This document shows positions 5,076 through 11,633 of a stretch of DNA of 11,633 nucleotides, piece after piece. Location of the stretch: positions 1 to 11,633 of the forward strand of contig CAZNPL010000074.1 of NCBI GenBank assembly GCA_964574815.1, written 5' to 3'. The translations under genes were made by a program, and so were the position numbers. Position 1 is the stretch's first letter. Every line of letters starts with the position of its first letter. Below the pieces are notes generated by a model, which saw nothing but the letters and a program-made list of their open reading frames with translations, searched no databases and had not been told where the DNA came from. This stretch comes from CAZNPL01 sp964574815. Its GTDB lineage: Bacteria > Planctomycetota > Phycisphaerae > UBA1845.

Positions 5076-5960
5076 ATGATCTCGTCGATGACCGGTTATG
5101 GTGAGGCGCAGCGGATGGAAGACGGAGTGCACTTCTCCGTCGAGATCCGCACCGTCAACAACCGCTACCTCAAACCCTCCATCAAGGTCCCCGACAGCGT
5201 CATGTTCGCCGAGCCCGTCATCGAAAAACTGCTGCGCGAAAAGCTCTCCCGCGGTAGCGTGGCCATCACACTCCGCATCCGTAACCAGACCGAGACGGCC
5301 GCCTACGACGTCAATCGCAGCGCCCTTGGCAAATACGCCGACACGCTCGCGGGCGTCGAGATGCCCGGCGGAGTCCAACCGATGATGGACTTGGCCTCGT
5401 TGTCCATGCTCCCAGGGGTCTGCCAGATGCCAGAACTGGACGAATCCGAACGGACCCGCCGCACCGCCGTCATTGGTGAGCTGACTGAGCAGGCCCTCAC
5501 CAACGTGCGTCACATGCGGCAGCGTGAGGGCCAGATCCTGCGTGACGATCTCGTTCGCCTGTGCAACGAATTGAAAGCCCAGCTTGCGATCGTGGCCGCC
5601 CGCGCTCCGGTCGTGATTGAGGAATATCACGAGAGGTTGGCGATGCGCGTCCAGGTGCTGGTGGACCGGGGCCGCATCGAGCTCGACAAGGAGGCGGTCG
5701 CCCGCGAGACGGCCCTCTACGCCGAACGAAGCGACATCAGCGAGGAGCTCGTCCGCCTCCGGGGGCATCTCGACCACTTTGTCGAAATCTGCGACGCGGC
5801 CGAACCCGTCGGGCGGAAGCTCGATTTCCTCGCCCAGGAGATGCTCCGAGAGGCCAACACCATCGGCAGCAAGAGCAACGACATCACGATCGCCCGCGCT
5901 GTCGTCGAACTGAAAACCCTCATCGATCGGCTCAAGGAACAGGTCCAGAATGTCGAGTGA
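5076..5960 (+). CDS. YicC-family endoribonuclease
   Basis: This 294-residue protein has the typical two-part structure. The YicC N-terminal domain starts MISSMTGYG and carries VEIRTVNNRYL (22-32). The C-terminal DUF1732 block contains SDISEELVRLRGH (219-231) and EPVGRKLDFLAQEMLREANT (243-262) followed by IGSKSND. E. coli YicC is an endoribonuclease that affects small-RNA stability; the acidic DISEE and His residues are the likely metal/catalytic set by family analogy. Family members usually begin MIxSMTGYG, so ATG 5076 is chosen although the ribosome site is weak; the open frame extends to 5016 inside secG. The gene overlaps gmk by 11 nt, the classic yicC-gmk-rpoZ order. Confidence 0.93.
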   Translation: MISSMTGYGEAQRMEDGVHFSVEIRTVNNRYLKPSIKVPDSVMFAEPVIEKLLREKLSRGSVAITLRIRNQTETAAYDVNRSALGKYADTLAGVEMPGGVQPMMDLASLSMLPGVCQMPELDESERTRRTAVIGELTEQALTNVRHMRQREGQILRDDLVRLCNELKAQLAIVAARAPVVIEEYHERLAMRVQVLVDRGRIELDKEAVARETALYAERSDISEELVRLRGHLDHFVEICDAAEPVGRKLDFLAQEMLREANTIGSKSNDITIARAVVELKTLIDRLKEQVQNVE

Positions 5961-6555
5961 GGCCACCACTTACGACGCCACCGGCAGAGGCTGCCTGGTT
6001 GTCATCAGCGGACCATCCGGCACCGGCAAGACCTCCATCTGCAACGCCCTGCTCGAGCGGCTTCCCAACGCCACATGGAGCGTCTCGGCCACCACCCGCA
6101 CGAAGCGACACAACGAAACCAACGGCCACAACTACCATTTTGTGTCCCGCGCGGAATTCGAGGCCATGAAGCGGCACGGCGAGTTTCTCGAGACGGCCGA
6201 ATACGTCGGCAACCTTTACGGCACGCCCATCAAGCCGGTGCAGCAGGCCGTCGCCGAAGGCAAGGCCGTCATCATGGAGATCGAAGTCCAGGGTGGAATC
6301 CAGGTCGCCGAGAGAATGCCCGACGCCATCCGCATCTTTGTCCTCCCGCCGACCCGGGAAACGCTCGAGGCCAGACTCAGGGGCCGCAAGACCGAATCAC
6401 AGGAACAACAGGAACGCCGCCTTCGCGAAGCTGACGGGGAGATCGCCGTCGCCCGCGACTCCGGTGCCTATCAGTATTTTGTGACGAACGACGTACTCGA
6501 GGATACCATCCACGAGGTGCTTGAGATCATTCACAAGGAGACGCAAAGCCTATGA
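5950..6555 (+). CDS. Guanylate kinase
   Basis: This enzyme phosphorylates GMP to GDP with ATP in the cytoplasm. The 201-residue protein has the P-loop GPSGTGKT (21-28), the GMP-binding block SVSATTRTKRHNETNGHNYH (44-63), GNLYGTP (87-93) and a lid rich in Arg (138-160). Two departures from the usual text are visible: the R-x-G-E motif reads RHNE (53-56), and the customary EIDVQGA reads EIEVQGG (110-116). Both are conservative enough to keep function plausible. The start lies inside the yicC end (11-nt overlap) and the stop overlaps rpoZ as ATGA, implying coupled translation. Confidence 0.95.
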   Translation: MSSEATTYDATGRGCLVVISGPSGTGKTSICNALLERLPNATWSVSATTRTKRHNETNGHNYHFVSRAEFEAMKRHGEFLETAEYVGNLYGTPIKPVQQAVAEGKAVIMEIEVQGGIQVAERMPDAIRIFVLPPTRETLEARLRGRKTESQEQQERRLREADGEIAVARDSGAYQYFVTNDVLEDTIHEVLEIIHKETQSL

Positions 6556-6776
6556 TAGAGGCCCTCAAGAGCGACGAGATCATCAACAAGCTGGGCGGGC
6601 GGTTCAAGCTCACCGCCCTGATCCAACGCCGCTGGCTCCAGCTCATGCAGGGGGCCAGACCCATGGTCGAAACCAAGGGGCTGACCGAGCTTGAGGTGGT
6701 CGTCAAAGAGATCGTTGAAGGCAAGATCGAACCGGTGCTCCTGTCCGAGGAGGGTGAGCCGGAAGATGAAATCTGA
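6552..6776 (+). CDS. RNA polymerase omega subunit
   Basis: This 74-residue protein is the smallest core polymerase subunit, which helps fold and hold beta-prime. The fold signature is visible as the helix EIINKLGGRFKLTALIQRRW (9-28), then LMQGARPMVE and the helix ELEVVVKEIVEGKI (46-59), ending in an acidic tail. RRW replaces the usual RAR-type text, but spacing is right. Identification rests partly on position between gmk and coaC, the standard place. It starts in the ATGA overlap with gmk and ends 11 nt inside coaC. Confidence 0.88.
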   Translation: MIEALKSDEIINKLGGRFKLTALIQRRWLQLMQGARPMVETKGLTELEVVVKEIVEGKIEPVLLSEEGEPEDEI

Positions 6777-7368
6777 CGGCCCGGCCGAGACGACTCGCAA
6801 TCTCGCAGGCCGTGAGGTTGTCGTTGCGCTGACCGGCGGCATCGCCTGCTACAAGGTCTGTTACGTCGTCTCGAATCTCGTCCAGCGCGGCGCCGGGGTC
6901 ACGGCCGCCATGACGCAGGCCGCCACCAAGCTGGTCGGCGTCAATACGCTTCAGGCACTCACCGGCCGTGCCGTCCTCACCAGCCTCTGGTCCAGCGAAT
7001 ACGCCCACGACCCGCAGCACATCCGCCTCACCCGCGAGGCCGACCTCTTCGTCATCGCACCCGCCACGGCCAACATCATCGGCAAGCTCGCCAACGGCAT
7101 CTGCGACGACCTCGTCAGCACCATCGCGGTCGCCGCCCACTGCCCCCTCATGCTTGCACCGGCCATGAACGACCGCATGTGGGCCCACCCCGCGGTTCAG
7201 GCCAACGTCGCGCGCCTGCGCGAGTTCGGCTACCACTTGGTTGGCCCGGCGGAAGGCTGGCTCGCCTGCCGGACCCAGGGCCCGGGCCGGATGGTCGAAC
7301 CTGACGAAATCGTCACCGCCGTCACCGGGCTTCTCTCCGCGACAACCCCGAAGGGGAAATCCACCTGA
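6766..7368 (+). CDS. Phosphopantothenoylcysteine decarboxylase (CoaC)
   Basis: This FMN enzyme of coenzyme A synthesis converts 4'-phosphopantothenoylcysteine to 4'-phosphopantetheine. The 200-residue protein corresponds to the N-terminal half of the common fused CoaBC (Dfp). Motifs are VALTGGIACYK (20-30), catalytic His85 in QHIRL, the PATANIIGK variant of the PASANT motif (99-107), the substrate clamp APAMNDRMW (131-139) and the active-site cysteine C168 in LACRTQGPGRM. ATG 6766 is chosen because the family's first strand begins near residue 16 and GAGGAGGG lies 11 bases upstream; an earlier in-frame start would sit inside rpoZ. The ligase half is a separate gene starting three bases after the stop. 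Confidence 0.94.
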   Translation: MKSDGPAETTRNLAGREVVVALTGGIACYKVCYVVSNLVQRGAGVTAAMTQAATKLVGVNTLQALTGRAVLTSLWSSEYAHDPQHIRLTREADLFVIAPATANIIGKLANGICDDLVSTIAVAAHCPLMLAPAMNDRMWAHPAVQANVARLREFGYHLVGPAEGWLACRTQGPGRMVEPDEIVTAVTGLLSATTPKGKST

Positions 7369-7371
7369 TGC

Positions 7372-8010
7372 ATGAGACGCACGCCGATGCGTATTCTCGT
7401 CACCGCCGGCCCCACACAAGAGTACTTTGATACCGTAAGGTTCATCTCCAACCCCTCTTCCGGCAAGATGGGTTACGCGCTCGCGTCCGAGGCCCATAAC
7501 AGAGGCCACGAAGTCACGCTCGTCTCCGGCCCGGTGCAGATCCTGCGCCCCGACGGCGTCACGCTCATCGACGTCGTCAGCGCCGAGCAGATGTTCGAAG
7601 CCTCCGTCAGCGCATTCGAGCAGTGCGGCGCCGCGATCATGACCGCCGCCGTGTGCGACTACCGGCCATCACGAAGACTCGACCACAAGCTGTGGAAGCG
7701 CGCCGAAAACCGCCGCGTCACGCTGGTCCCCACACGCGACATCAGCGCACATCTGGGGCGCATCAAGGGCGACCGCATCCTCGTCGGCTTCGCGATGGAA
7801 GACCACGATCACCACGCCCACGCCGAGCAGAAGCTCCGCCGCAAACGCTGCGACGCCATCGTCCTGAACGGCCGCGAGAACATCGCCGCGGAGGGTGCCT
7901 CGATCGAAATCCTCCTCGCTGACGGAACCTGGATGCCCCCGCGTCAGGGAACCAAGAAACGCATCGCATCCGTCGTCATCGATCTGGTCGAAGAACTCGC
8001 CAGAGATTGA
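7372..8010 (+). CDS. Phosphopantothenate-cysteine ligase (CoaB)
   Basis: This protein catalyses the nucleotide-dependent ligation of cysteine to 4'-phosphopantothenate, the step before CoaC. Its 212 residues equal the C-terminal half of CoaBC. ILVTAGPTQEYFDTVRFISN (8-27) ends in the conserved Asn27 (Asn210 of the E. coli protein), followed by PSSGKMG. TAAVCDYRP (91-99) stands for the usual AAVADYRP, VGFAMED (138-144) for VGFAAET, and DAIVLN (161-166) for the DxIVxN motif. The KLWK text (106-109) is the likely place of the mobile-loop lysine. ATG 7372 and ATG 7387 (MRILV) are both possible; the family usually starts near the latter. It is the last gene of the plus-strand block. Confidence 0.92.
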   Translation: MRRTPMRILVTAGPTQEYFDTVRFISNPSSGKMGYALASEAHNRGHEVTLVSGPVQILRPDGVTLIDVVSAEQMFEASVSAFEQCGAAIMTAAVCDYRPSRRLDHKLWKRAENRRVTLVPTRDISAHLGRIKGDRILVGFAMEDHDHHAHAEQKLRRKRCDAIVLNGRENIAAEGASIEILLADGTWMPPRQGTKKRIASVVIDLVEELARD

Positions 8011-8035
8011 CGAGATCAATTGACGTGCACGCCGA

Positions 8036-8051
8036 ACTGGCCCGGGCCGGT
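8036..8051. terminator. Possible bidirectional hairpin between convergent coaB and lipoprotein genes
   Basis: ACTGGCC (8036-8042) and GGCCGGT (8045-8051) pair with one wobble around a two-base turn in the 54-bp gap between the converging genes. Position suits a shared terminator, but no T run follows in either direction, so this is weak. Confidence 0.2.
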
Positions 8052-8064
8052 GCTTGACCAACGC

Positions 8065-9273
8065 TTACTGCGTCACGGAATCTCCGCCAAGACGTGTCCG
8101 CGCCCAGCGGCATCCGGGGTCCACCCGAAGCGCAGATTCGTAGCAAAGCTTGGCTCGCACCGGATCGCGTCGGTGACTGTGAACCTCGCCGAGCAGACAA
8201 AGCGCCTCAACGTGTTCAGGATGATCCGAGAGGATTTTCCTCAGAATCGTTGCGGCCGCGTCCAAATCCCCCTGGTGCCACGCGAGATAAGCCTCGATCA
8301 ACCGCCACTGAGGCTGATCGGGCGCCAGCGACCTCCCTGCACGAGCACATTGCCGCGCTGTCTCCCAGTCCGCCATCCGCAACGCCGCCTCCGCCCGAAG
8401 CCACAACCCCTTCGCGTCGGCCGGATGAGCGTGGAGATGCTTATCAAGAAGTCCGGAAGCCGATTGCGGTCGGCCCGTCCGGTTGTAGCACGACGCCAGC
8501 GCCCGAACCGCAGTCGGTCGCGGCGCATCGACCACGCCCGCGGCGCCGGTCAAAGGCTGCCCCACACCTACGACCGGCTCAAGCGCATCAATCGCGGCTT
8601 GGTACCGGCCCGTGCGCATCAACGCCAGCGCATACTGCTCCACGTGCCACGGCGTCTCGCGCGTGGCCGCACCGGCCTCGGCAAAATCCGCCGACGCCTG
8701 GTCGACGTCGCCGAGCAACAACGCGACATGTGCCCGCAAAATCAGAAGCCGCGGATCCCGATCGAAATTCACCAGTCGCCGCTCAATGAGTTCCAGTGCC
8801 TCCTTGCTCCGCTCGAGCGTCACCAGCGCCTCGGCCTCCGCGAGAAGATAATCGATGTTCGACGCCTCCCGTTTGCGAGCCGCGGCGAAGTATCCGAGAG
8901 CCTCATCCATTCGTTGCCGGCGCTGCGCGATCATGCCTAGCACGTAGAAGAGGTCGGCCGACTGGTCTTCGAGCCCGACGGCCACGTCCGCTGCCGCGGC
9001 TGCCGCGGCCACCTGCCCCTGCTCCAGGTAACACTTCGCGAGCGTCCGGTGATACTCCGCATTCTGCGGATCCAGGCGAATCGCTTCCTGCAACGCGTTC
9101 GCCGCCTCCTCGACCAGTCCGTTCTCCAGCGCCTGCGACGCCAACTGAAACTTCACGCCCCCCTGAAGACGATTCAGGTTCTCCTCCGCCGCCACGCGAT
9201 GCTGATGATGCGGCGTCGTCTGGCACCCGCAGAGCACCATGGCCATCAGCGTTGCCGCCATGGTCCGCTTCAT
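8065..9273 (-). CDS. TPR lipoprotein encoded after the secretin
   Basis: This 402-residue protein has a lipoprotein signal: MKRTMAATLMAMVLCGC, with lipobox LCGC and predicted lipidated Cys17, then a His-rich start (PHHQHR). The remainder is made of about ten tetratricopeptide repeats from residue 40 to the end, such as ALQEAIRLDPQNAEYHRTLA, ALGYFAAARKR and AKLCYESALRVDPGC. Start ATG 9273 is chosen for the signal peptide; the open frame runs 45 residues further back into the secretin gene. Spacing of 34 bases after the secretin stop indicates one operon. TPR lipoproteins beside secretins (PilF/PilW, Tgl) act as pilotins that aid outer-membrane assembly; I infer such a role but this protein is longer than typical pilotins and could be a general scaffold. 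Confidence 0.85.
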   Translation of the reverse strand: MKRTMAATLMAMVLCGCQTTPHHQHRVAAEENLNRLQGGVKFQLASQALENGLVEEAANALQEAIRLDPQNAEYHRTLAKCYLEQGQVAAAAAAADVAVGLEDQSADLFYVLGMIAQRRQRMDEALGYFAAARKREASNIDYLLAEAEALVTLERSKEALELIERRLVNFDRDPRLLILRAHVALLLGDVDQASADFAEAGAATRETPWHVEQYALALMRTGRYQAAIDALEPVVGVGQPLTGAAGVVDAPRPTAVRALASCYNRTGRPQSASGLLDKHLHAHPADAKGLWLRAEAALRMADWETARQCARAGRSLAPDQPQWRLIEAYLAWHQGDLDAAATILRKILSDHPEHVEALCLLGEVHSHRRDPVRAKLCYESALRVDPGCRWARTRLGGDSVTQ

Positions 9274-9307
9274 CGCGTACGGTATGTCCCGGCTCCGGTC
9301 TACCACA

Positions 9308-11113
9308 TCACCGCTCCTCACCTTCCATACGCTCCCAGCGTGCGTCACCGGGATCCCCCTGATCCTCCCCGAACGGCCGCACCGGCCGGTCAAACACGGG
9401 TCCCCCAAGTCCTTGTTCCCGGCGTATCAGTTCGTAGATGAAGGCACGCGACATGGCCGCGTCGTCTTCCCAGGCACGTGACTGCTCGATCTCGTCTTTG
9501 AGTTCGATCGCTTCGAGAAACCGAGGGTAGTTGTGCAGCGCCATCTGAACGTGCCACCTGGCCCGGTCCACATCGCCACGCTCATAATACTCGAGGGCCT
9601 TGCGGTAAAAGGATTGCGCCAGCCGTTCGCGCCCGTGCCACATCATGCCCTTTCGCAGCCCGACGCGTGTCCGCTCGATCTGGTAGAACTTTTCCATGCT
9701 TTTGTCGGCGTAGGCCTGCTCGTCCTTCACGATGTGCACGGTCAGCAGAATGATCACCTCTTCGCGATCCAGCTCGTCGCTGCGAGATCGGAACAGGTTG
9801 CCCACGCCTGGAATATCCCCCAGCAGCGGCACCTGGGCGCGCGAGTCCGAGCTGAGCTCGCGGAACAGTCCGCCGATCAGGATCGTGTGCCCGTCCCGCA
9901 CGATCACGTTCGTCGTCACCTCGGTGGTCTGCTCGAACGGAAGCTGCGCCGGCGTCAGTCCACCCACGCTGTCCTCGGGGTGCAGCTCGACGCGAACGTA
10001 CCCGTCGGTGCCGATGAACGGCCGGAACGTCAGTTGCGTTCCGGTCTCCAGGAACTCCACCTTCTGCACTGCCTGGGTCTCGGTTACGGTCGTCGTGATG
10101 TACCCGTCGCGGCGTCCCACGATCACGTTGCCCACCTGTTTATTCAGCGCAAGCACCTTCGGGTTGGCCAGCACGCTCGTGTCCGTGATTTCCTCGAGCG
10201 CCTTGATGAAGAGCGCCACGTTGTCCTTGATGATGCCCAACTGCAGGCCGCCGTCCGGCAGGTTGTCGATAAAGTCGGTCACCGCGCTGGCGTTGAATTG
10301 CTCGAACCGATCCTGCGGCAACTGCCCCAGCACGATGTCCTGCACGCCGATGGAACGGGAATTGAGAAGCTCGAGATCAACGCCCGCCACCAGTGTGAAG
10401 TCCACCCCCAGAGCGTTGTCGTCGGTGAGGCGCGCCCGCAGGATCGTCGCCTCGATCAGCACCTGCCGAGGCCGAACGTCGAGCTGCGCCAGCACCCGCC
10501 CGATACGCTCGAGAGGAGCCGGATGGTCGTAGACCACGAGAAACTCGTTTCCGGCCAGGTTGTCGCCGCCGGCCGACTTCCCGCTCACGTCCAACCCGAC
10601 GTGCGACGGCGCCGACCGCGTGATTTTGCCGTGTTCGCTCAACAGCGGCTCCACAGCGCCGGCGGCATCGTCAGCTTTGATATAGTTCAGGGTGAACACG
10701 CGGACAGCCAGCGGCGACTGCTGCGCGGCAATCTCGGCCAGCTCGTTGTTGGTGTATACATAGATGACGCCTCCCTCCTCCAGATAGCCGGCGCCGTTCG
10801 AGAGGAGAATCGCGCGAAGGGCCTCCTCGAGCGACACGTCGAAGAGGTTCGCCGTCACCGTTCCCGTCACATTCGGGGAAGCCACGATGTTGCGACGGCT
10901 TTTGACGCTCAGCATGCGCAACGCGGTGGACAGGGGCATGTCGGCGGCGTGAAAGTGCTCGAGCTTCTCGTTCGACAGCTTGATGCTGTCCTGATTCGAG
11001 AATCCCGGCAGGGCTGGCTTGTCCTGCCCCGGGGCGCATACCGCAAGCCCGACGACGGCGATCGTCGCACCAACCAGGGTCGATCGATTGGCGGGCCTCC
11101 CCGCACGCATCAT
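9308..11113 (-). CDS. Secretin (GspD/PilQ superfamily) with C-terminal helical extension
   Basis: This 601-residue outer-membrane channel subunit has a signal peptide (about 1-30, hydrophobic TLVGATIAVVGLAVCA). An N0/STN-like domain (55-120) contains MPLSTALRMLSVKSRRNIV and the SLEEALRAIL helix. A NolW/N1-type ring domain (137-213) begins VRVFTLNYIKADDA. The secretin beta domain spans 313-462, with VLANPKVLALN, TNVIVRDGHTILIGG and the family signature VPLLGDIPGVGNLF (428-441), ending EVIILLTVHIV. After it come about 140 residues with a TPR-like helical pair (SFYRKALEYYERGDVDRARW) and an acidic tail, an unusual addition. ATG 11113 has GGGAG six bases upstream; ATG 11110 is equally readable. 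Only one ring domain precedes the secretin domain, closer to PilQ-like or CpaC-like forms than GspD. No ATPase or pilin gene is in the window. Confidence 0.92.
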   Translation of the reverse strand: MMRAGRPANRSTLVGATIAVVGLAVCAPGQDKPALPGFSNQDSIKLSNEKLEHFHAADMPLSTALRMLSVKSRRNIVASPNVTGTVTANLFDVSLEEALRAILLSNGAGYLEEGGVIYVYTNNELAEIAAQQSPLAVRVFTLNYIKADDAAGAVEPLLSEHGKITRSAPSHVGLDVSGKSAGGDNLAGNEFLVVYDHPAPLERIGRVLAQLDVRPRQVLIEATILRARLTDDNALGVDFTLVAGVDLELLNSRSIGVQDIVLGQLPQDRFEQFNASAVTDFIDNLPDGGLQLGIIKDNVALFIKALEEITDTSVLANPKVLALNKQVGNVIVGRRDGYITTTVTETQAVQKVEFLETGTQLTFRPFIGTDGYVRVELHPEDSVGGLTPAQLPFEQTTEVTTNVIVRDGHTILIGGLFRELSSDSRAQVPLLGDIPGVGNLFRSRSDELDREEVIILLTVHIVKDEQAYADKSMEKFYQIERTRVGLRKGMMWHGRERLAQSFYRKALEYYERGDVDRARWHVQMALHNYPRFLEAIELKDEIEQSRAWEDDAAMSRAFIYELIRREQGLGGPVFDRPVRPFGEDQGDPGDARWERMEGEER

Positions 11114-11166
11114 GGTGCACTCCCGGCACGCCCGCCAGGCCTCGGACCCGCGGGGCGCCGTCCCGC

Positions 11167-11460
11167 TCACCGAACGTTCCCGCCGGGCGCGGGCGCGACC
11201 TTCTTATCGGTACCGTCAAGTCGGACCTGAAGCGTCTCGGTCCGGAGGATCTCGACCAGTTCGGCCAGCAGTTGATTGGTCCTGCGCATCTCCAGCAGCA
11301 TCTGCTGCCGCTCCGCCGCCGGATTCGGCAACATTTGCGCCGAGGCCGTCGGCAGAACCTCGCCCGATCCAAACCAGACGTGCCCTGCCCCAAATGCCAA
11401 AACGGCGATCACCACGATCCGGATCGCAGAAGAGCCTCCGCGGTGGAATTGAACGGACAT
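11167..11460 (-). CDS. Small single-pass membrane protein leading the secretin operon
   Basis: I do not recognise a family. The 97 residues comprise a short basic N-terminus (MSVQFHRGG), one hydrophobic segment (about 11-30, AIRIVVIAVLAFGAGHVWFG), an Ala/Ser stretch, a helical region with heptad-like Leu spacing (AAERQQMLLEMRRTNQLLAE, then LVEILRTETLQVRL) and a Pro/Gly-rich end. The layout suggests an inner-membrane anchor with a periplasmic helix that may oligomerise, perhaps touching the secretin made from the next gene 53 bases on. ATG 11460 is set by a near-perfect AAGGAGG (11472-11466) five bases upstream, stronger than any other ribosome site in the window; the open frame continues upstream without a start of similar quality. 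Confidence 0.75.
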   Translation of the reverse strand: MSVQFHRGGSSAIRIVVIAVLAFGAGHVWFGSGEVLPTASAQMLPNPAAERQQMLLEMRRTNQLLAELVEILRTETLQVRLDGTDKKVAPAPGGNVR

Positions 11461-11633
11461 TTGAGCCTCCTTGCTCGACTCGAGACTTGCGGCGTATTTG
11501 TGACGGGTGCCGCGCCCACGCTTGCGCGGGCATGCGCCAGGCAAGCCGTCCCGGGACGCCGTGCCCCAGCGGGGCACTCTAGACCCAAAACAAGCGTACC
11601 ATAATGCCTTGTTGAGCGGTGCCCGGGGGTGCG
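11461..11633. other. Leader of the secretin operon with inverted repeats
   Basis: No gene is seen. A perfect hairpin, GTGCCCC/GGGGCAC (11561-11577, loop AGC), a palindrome GTCCCGGGAC (11548-11557) and an imperfect hairpin, GCCCACGC/GCGCGGGC (about 11513-11531), occupy the middle. I could not find a sigma70 promoter with acceptable boxes; an AT-richer patch at 11585-11615 (minus strand GGCATTATGG, then CTTGTTTTGG) is the likeliest place. The hairpins may terminate a gene beyond the right edge. Confidence 0.5.
11466..11472 (-). promoter_or_regulatory. Strong Shine-Dalgarno of the small membrane protein gene
   Basis: AAGGAGG on the minus strand, five bases before ATG 11460. It fixes the start of the first gene of the secretin operon and predicts efficient translation of that gene. 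Confidence 0.8.

Noticed and set aside
8020..8940. Plus-strand frames opposite the TPR lipoprotein and secretin (also 9533-11230)
   Set aside because: Arg/Pro/His-rich translations of the antisense strand of genes with clear domains.

Overview
The window is a GC-rich bacterial chromosome segment. Long repeat-filled intergenic DNA, a tpiA-secG-yicC-gmk-rpoZ-coaC-coaB run with coaC and coaB as separate genes, and a secretin operon with a TPR lipoprotein point to a Gram-negative lineage, most likely a planctomycete or relative. That placement is inferred from gene style and order, with moderate confidence.

Layout. 1-1124 has no convincing gene. It is packed with repeats: a 121-bp perfect direct repeat, heptamer arrays, a cluster of C(TTCG)G-loop hairpins and a long perfect palindrome. 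1125-2631 (minus strand) holds two overlapping genes that I read as a split borosin RiPP system: a LigA-like-leader precursor of unusual size, then an OphMA/SonM-type peptide-backbone alpha-N-methyltransferase. 2687-3136 (minus) is the RNase P RNA gene rnpB, directly upstream of and codirectional with the borosin pair. 3137-3526 is a non-coding stretch with several strong nested stem-loops and candidate promoters.

3527-8010 (plus) is a housekeeping block: triosephosphate isomerase, SecG with a long proline/glycine tail, YicC-family endoribonuclease, guanylate kinase, RNA polymerase omega, phosphopantothenoylcysteine decarboxylase (CoaC) and phosphopantothenate-cysteine ligase (CoaB). From yicC to rpoZ to coaC the genes overlap by 4-11 nt, so they are very probably cotranscribed and translationally coupled.

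8065-11460 (minus) converges on this block and is a three-gene envelope operon: a small single-pass membrane protein with a helical tail, a secretin with a C-terminal helical extension, and a TPR lipoprotein that could act as pilotin or scaffold. No ATPase or pseudopilin gene is visible, so the secretion system served is unknown. The right edge (11461-11633) is promoter/leader DNA with inverted repeats related in style to those at the left end.

The most interesting item is the borosin-like pair. The methyltransferase keeps the Tyr/Arg/Tyr catalytic spacing of fungal OphMA. Its partner carries, after the leader-like helical domain, two diverged copies of a hydrophobic segment 55 residues apart, separated by proline-rich linkers, a precursor design unlike the short single-core bacterial examples I know.
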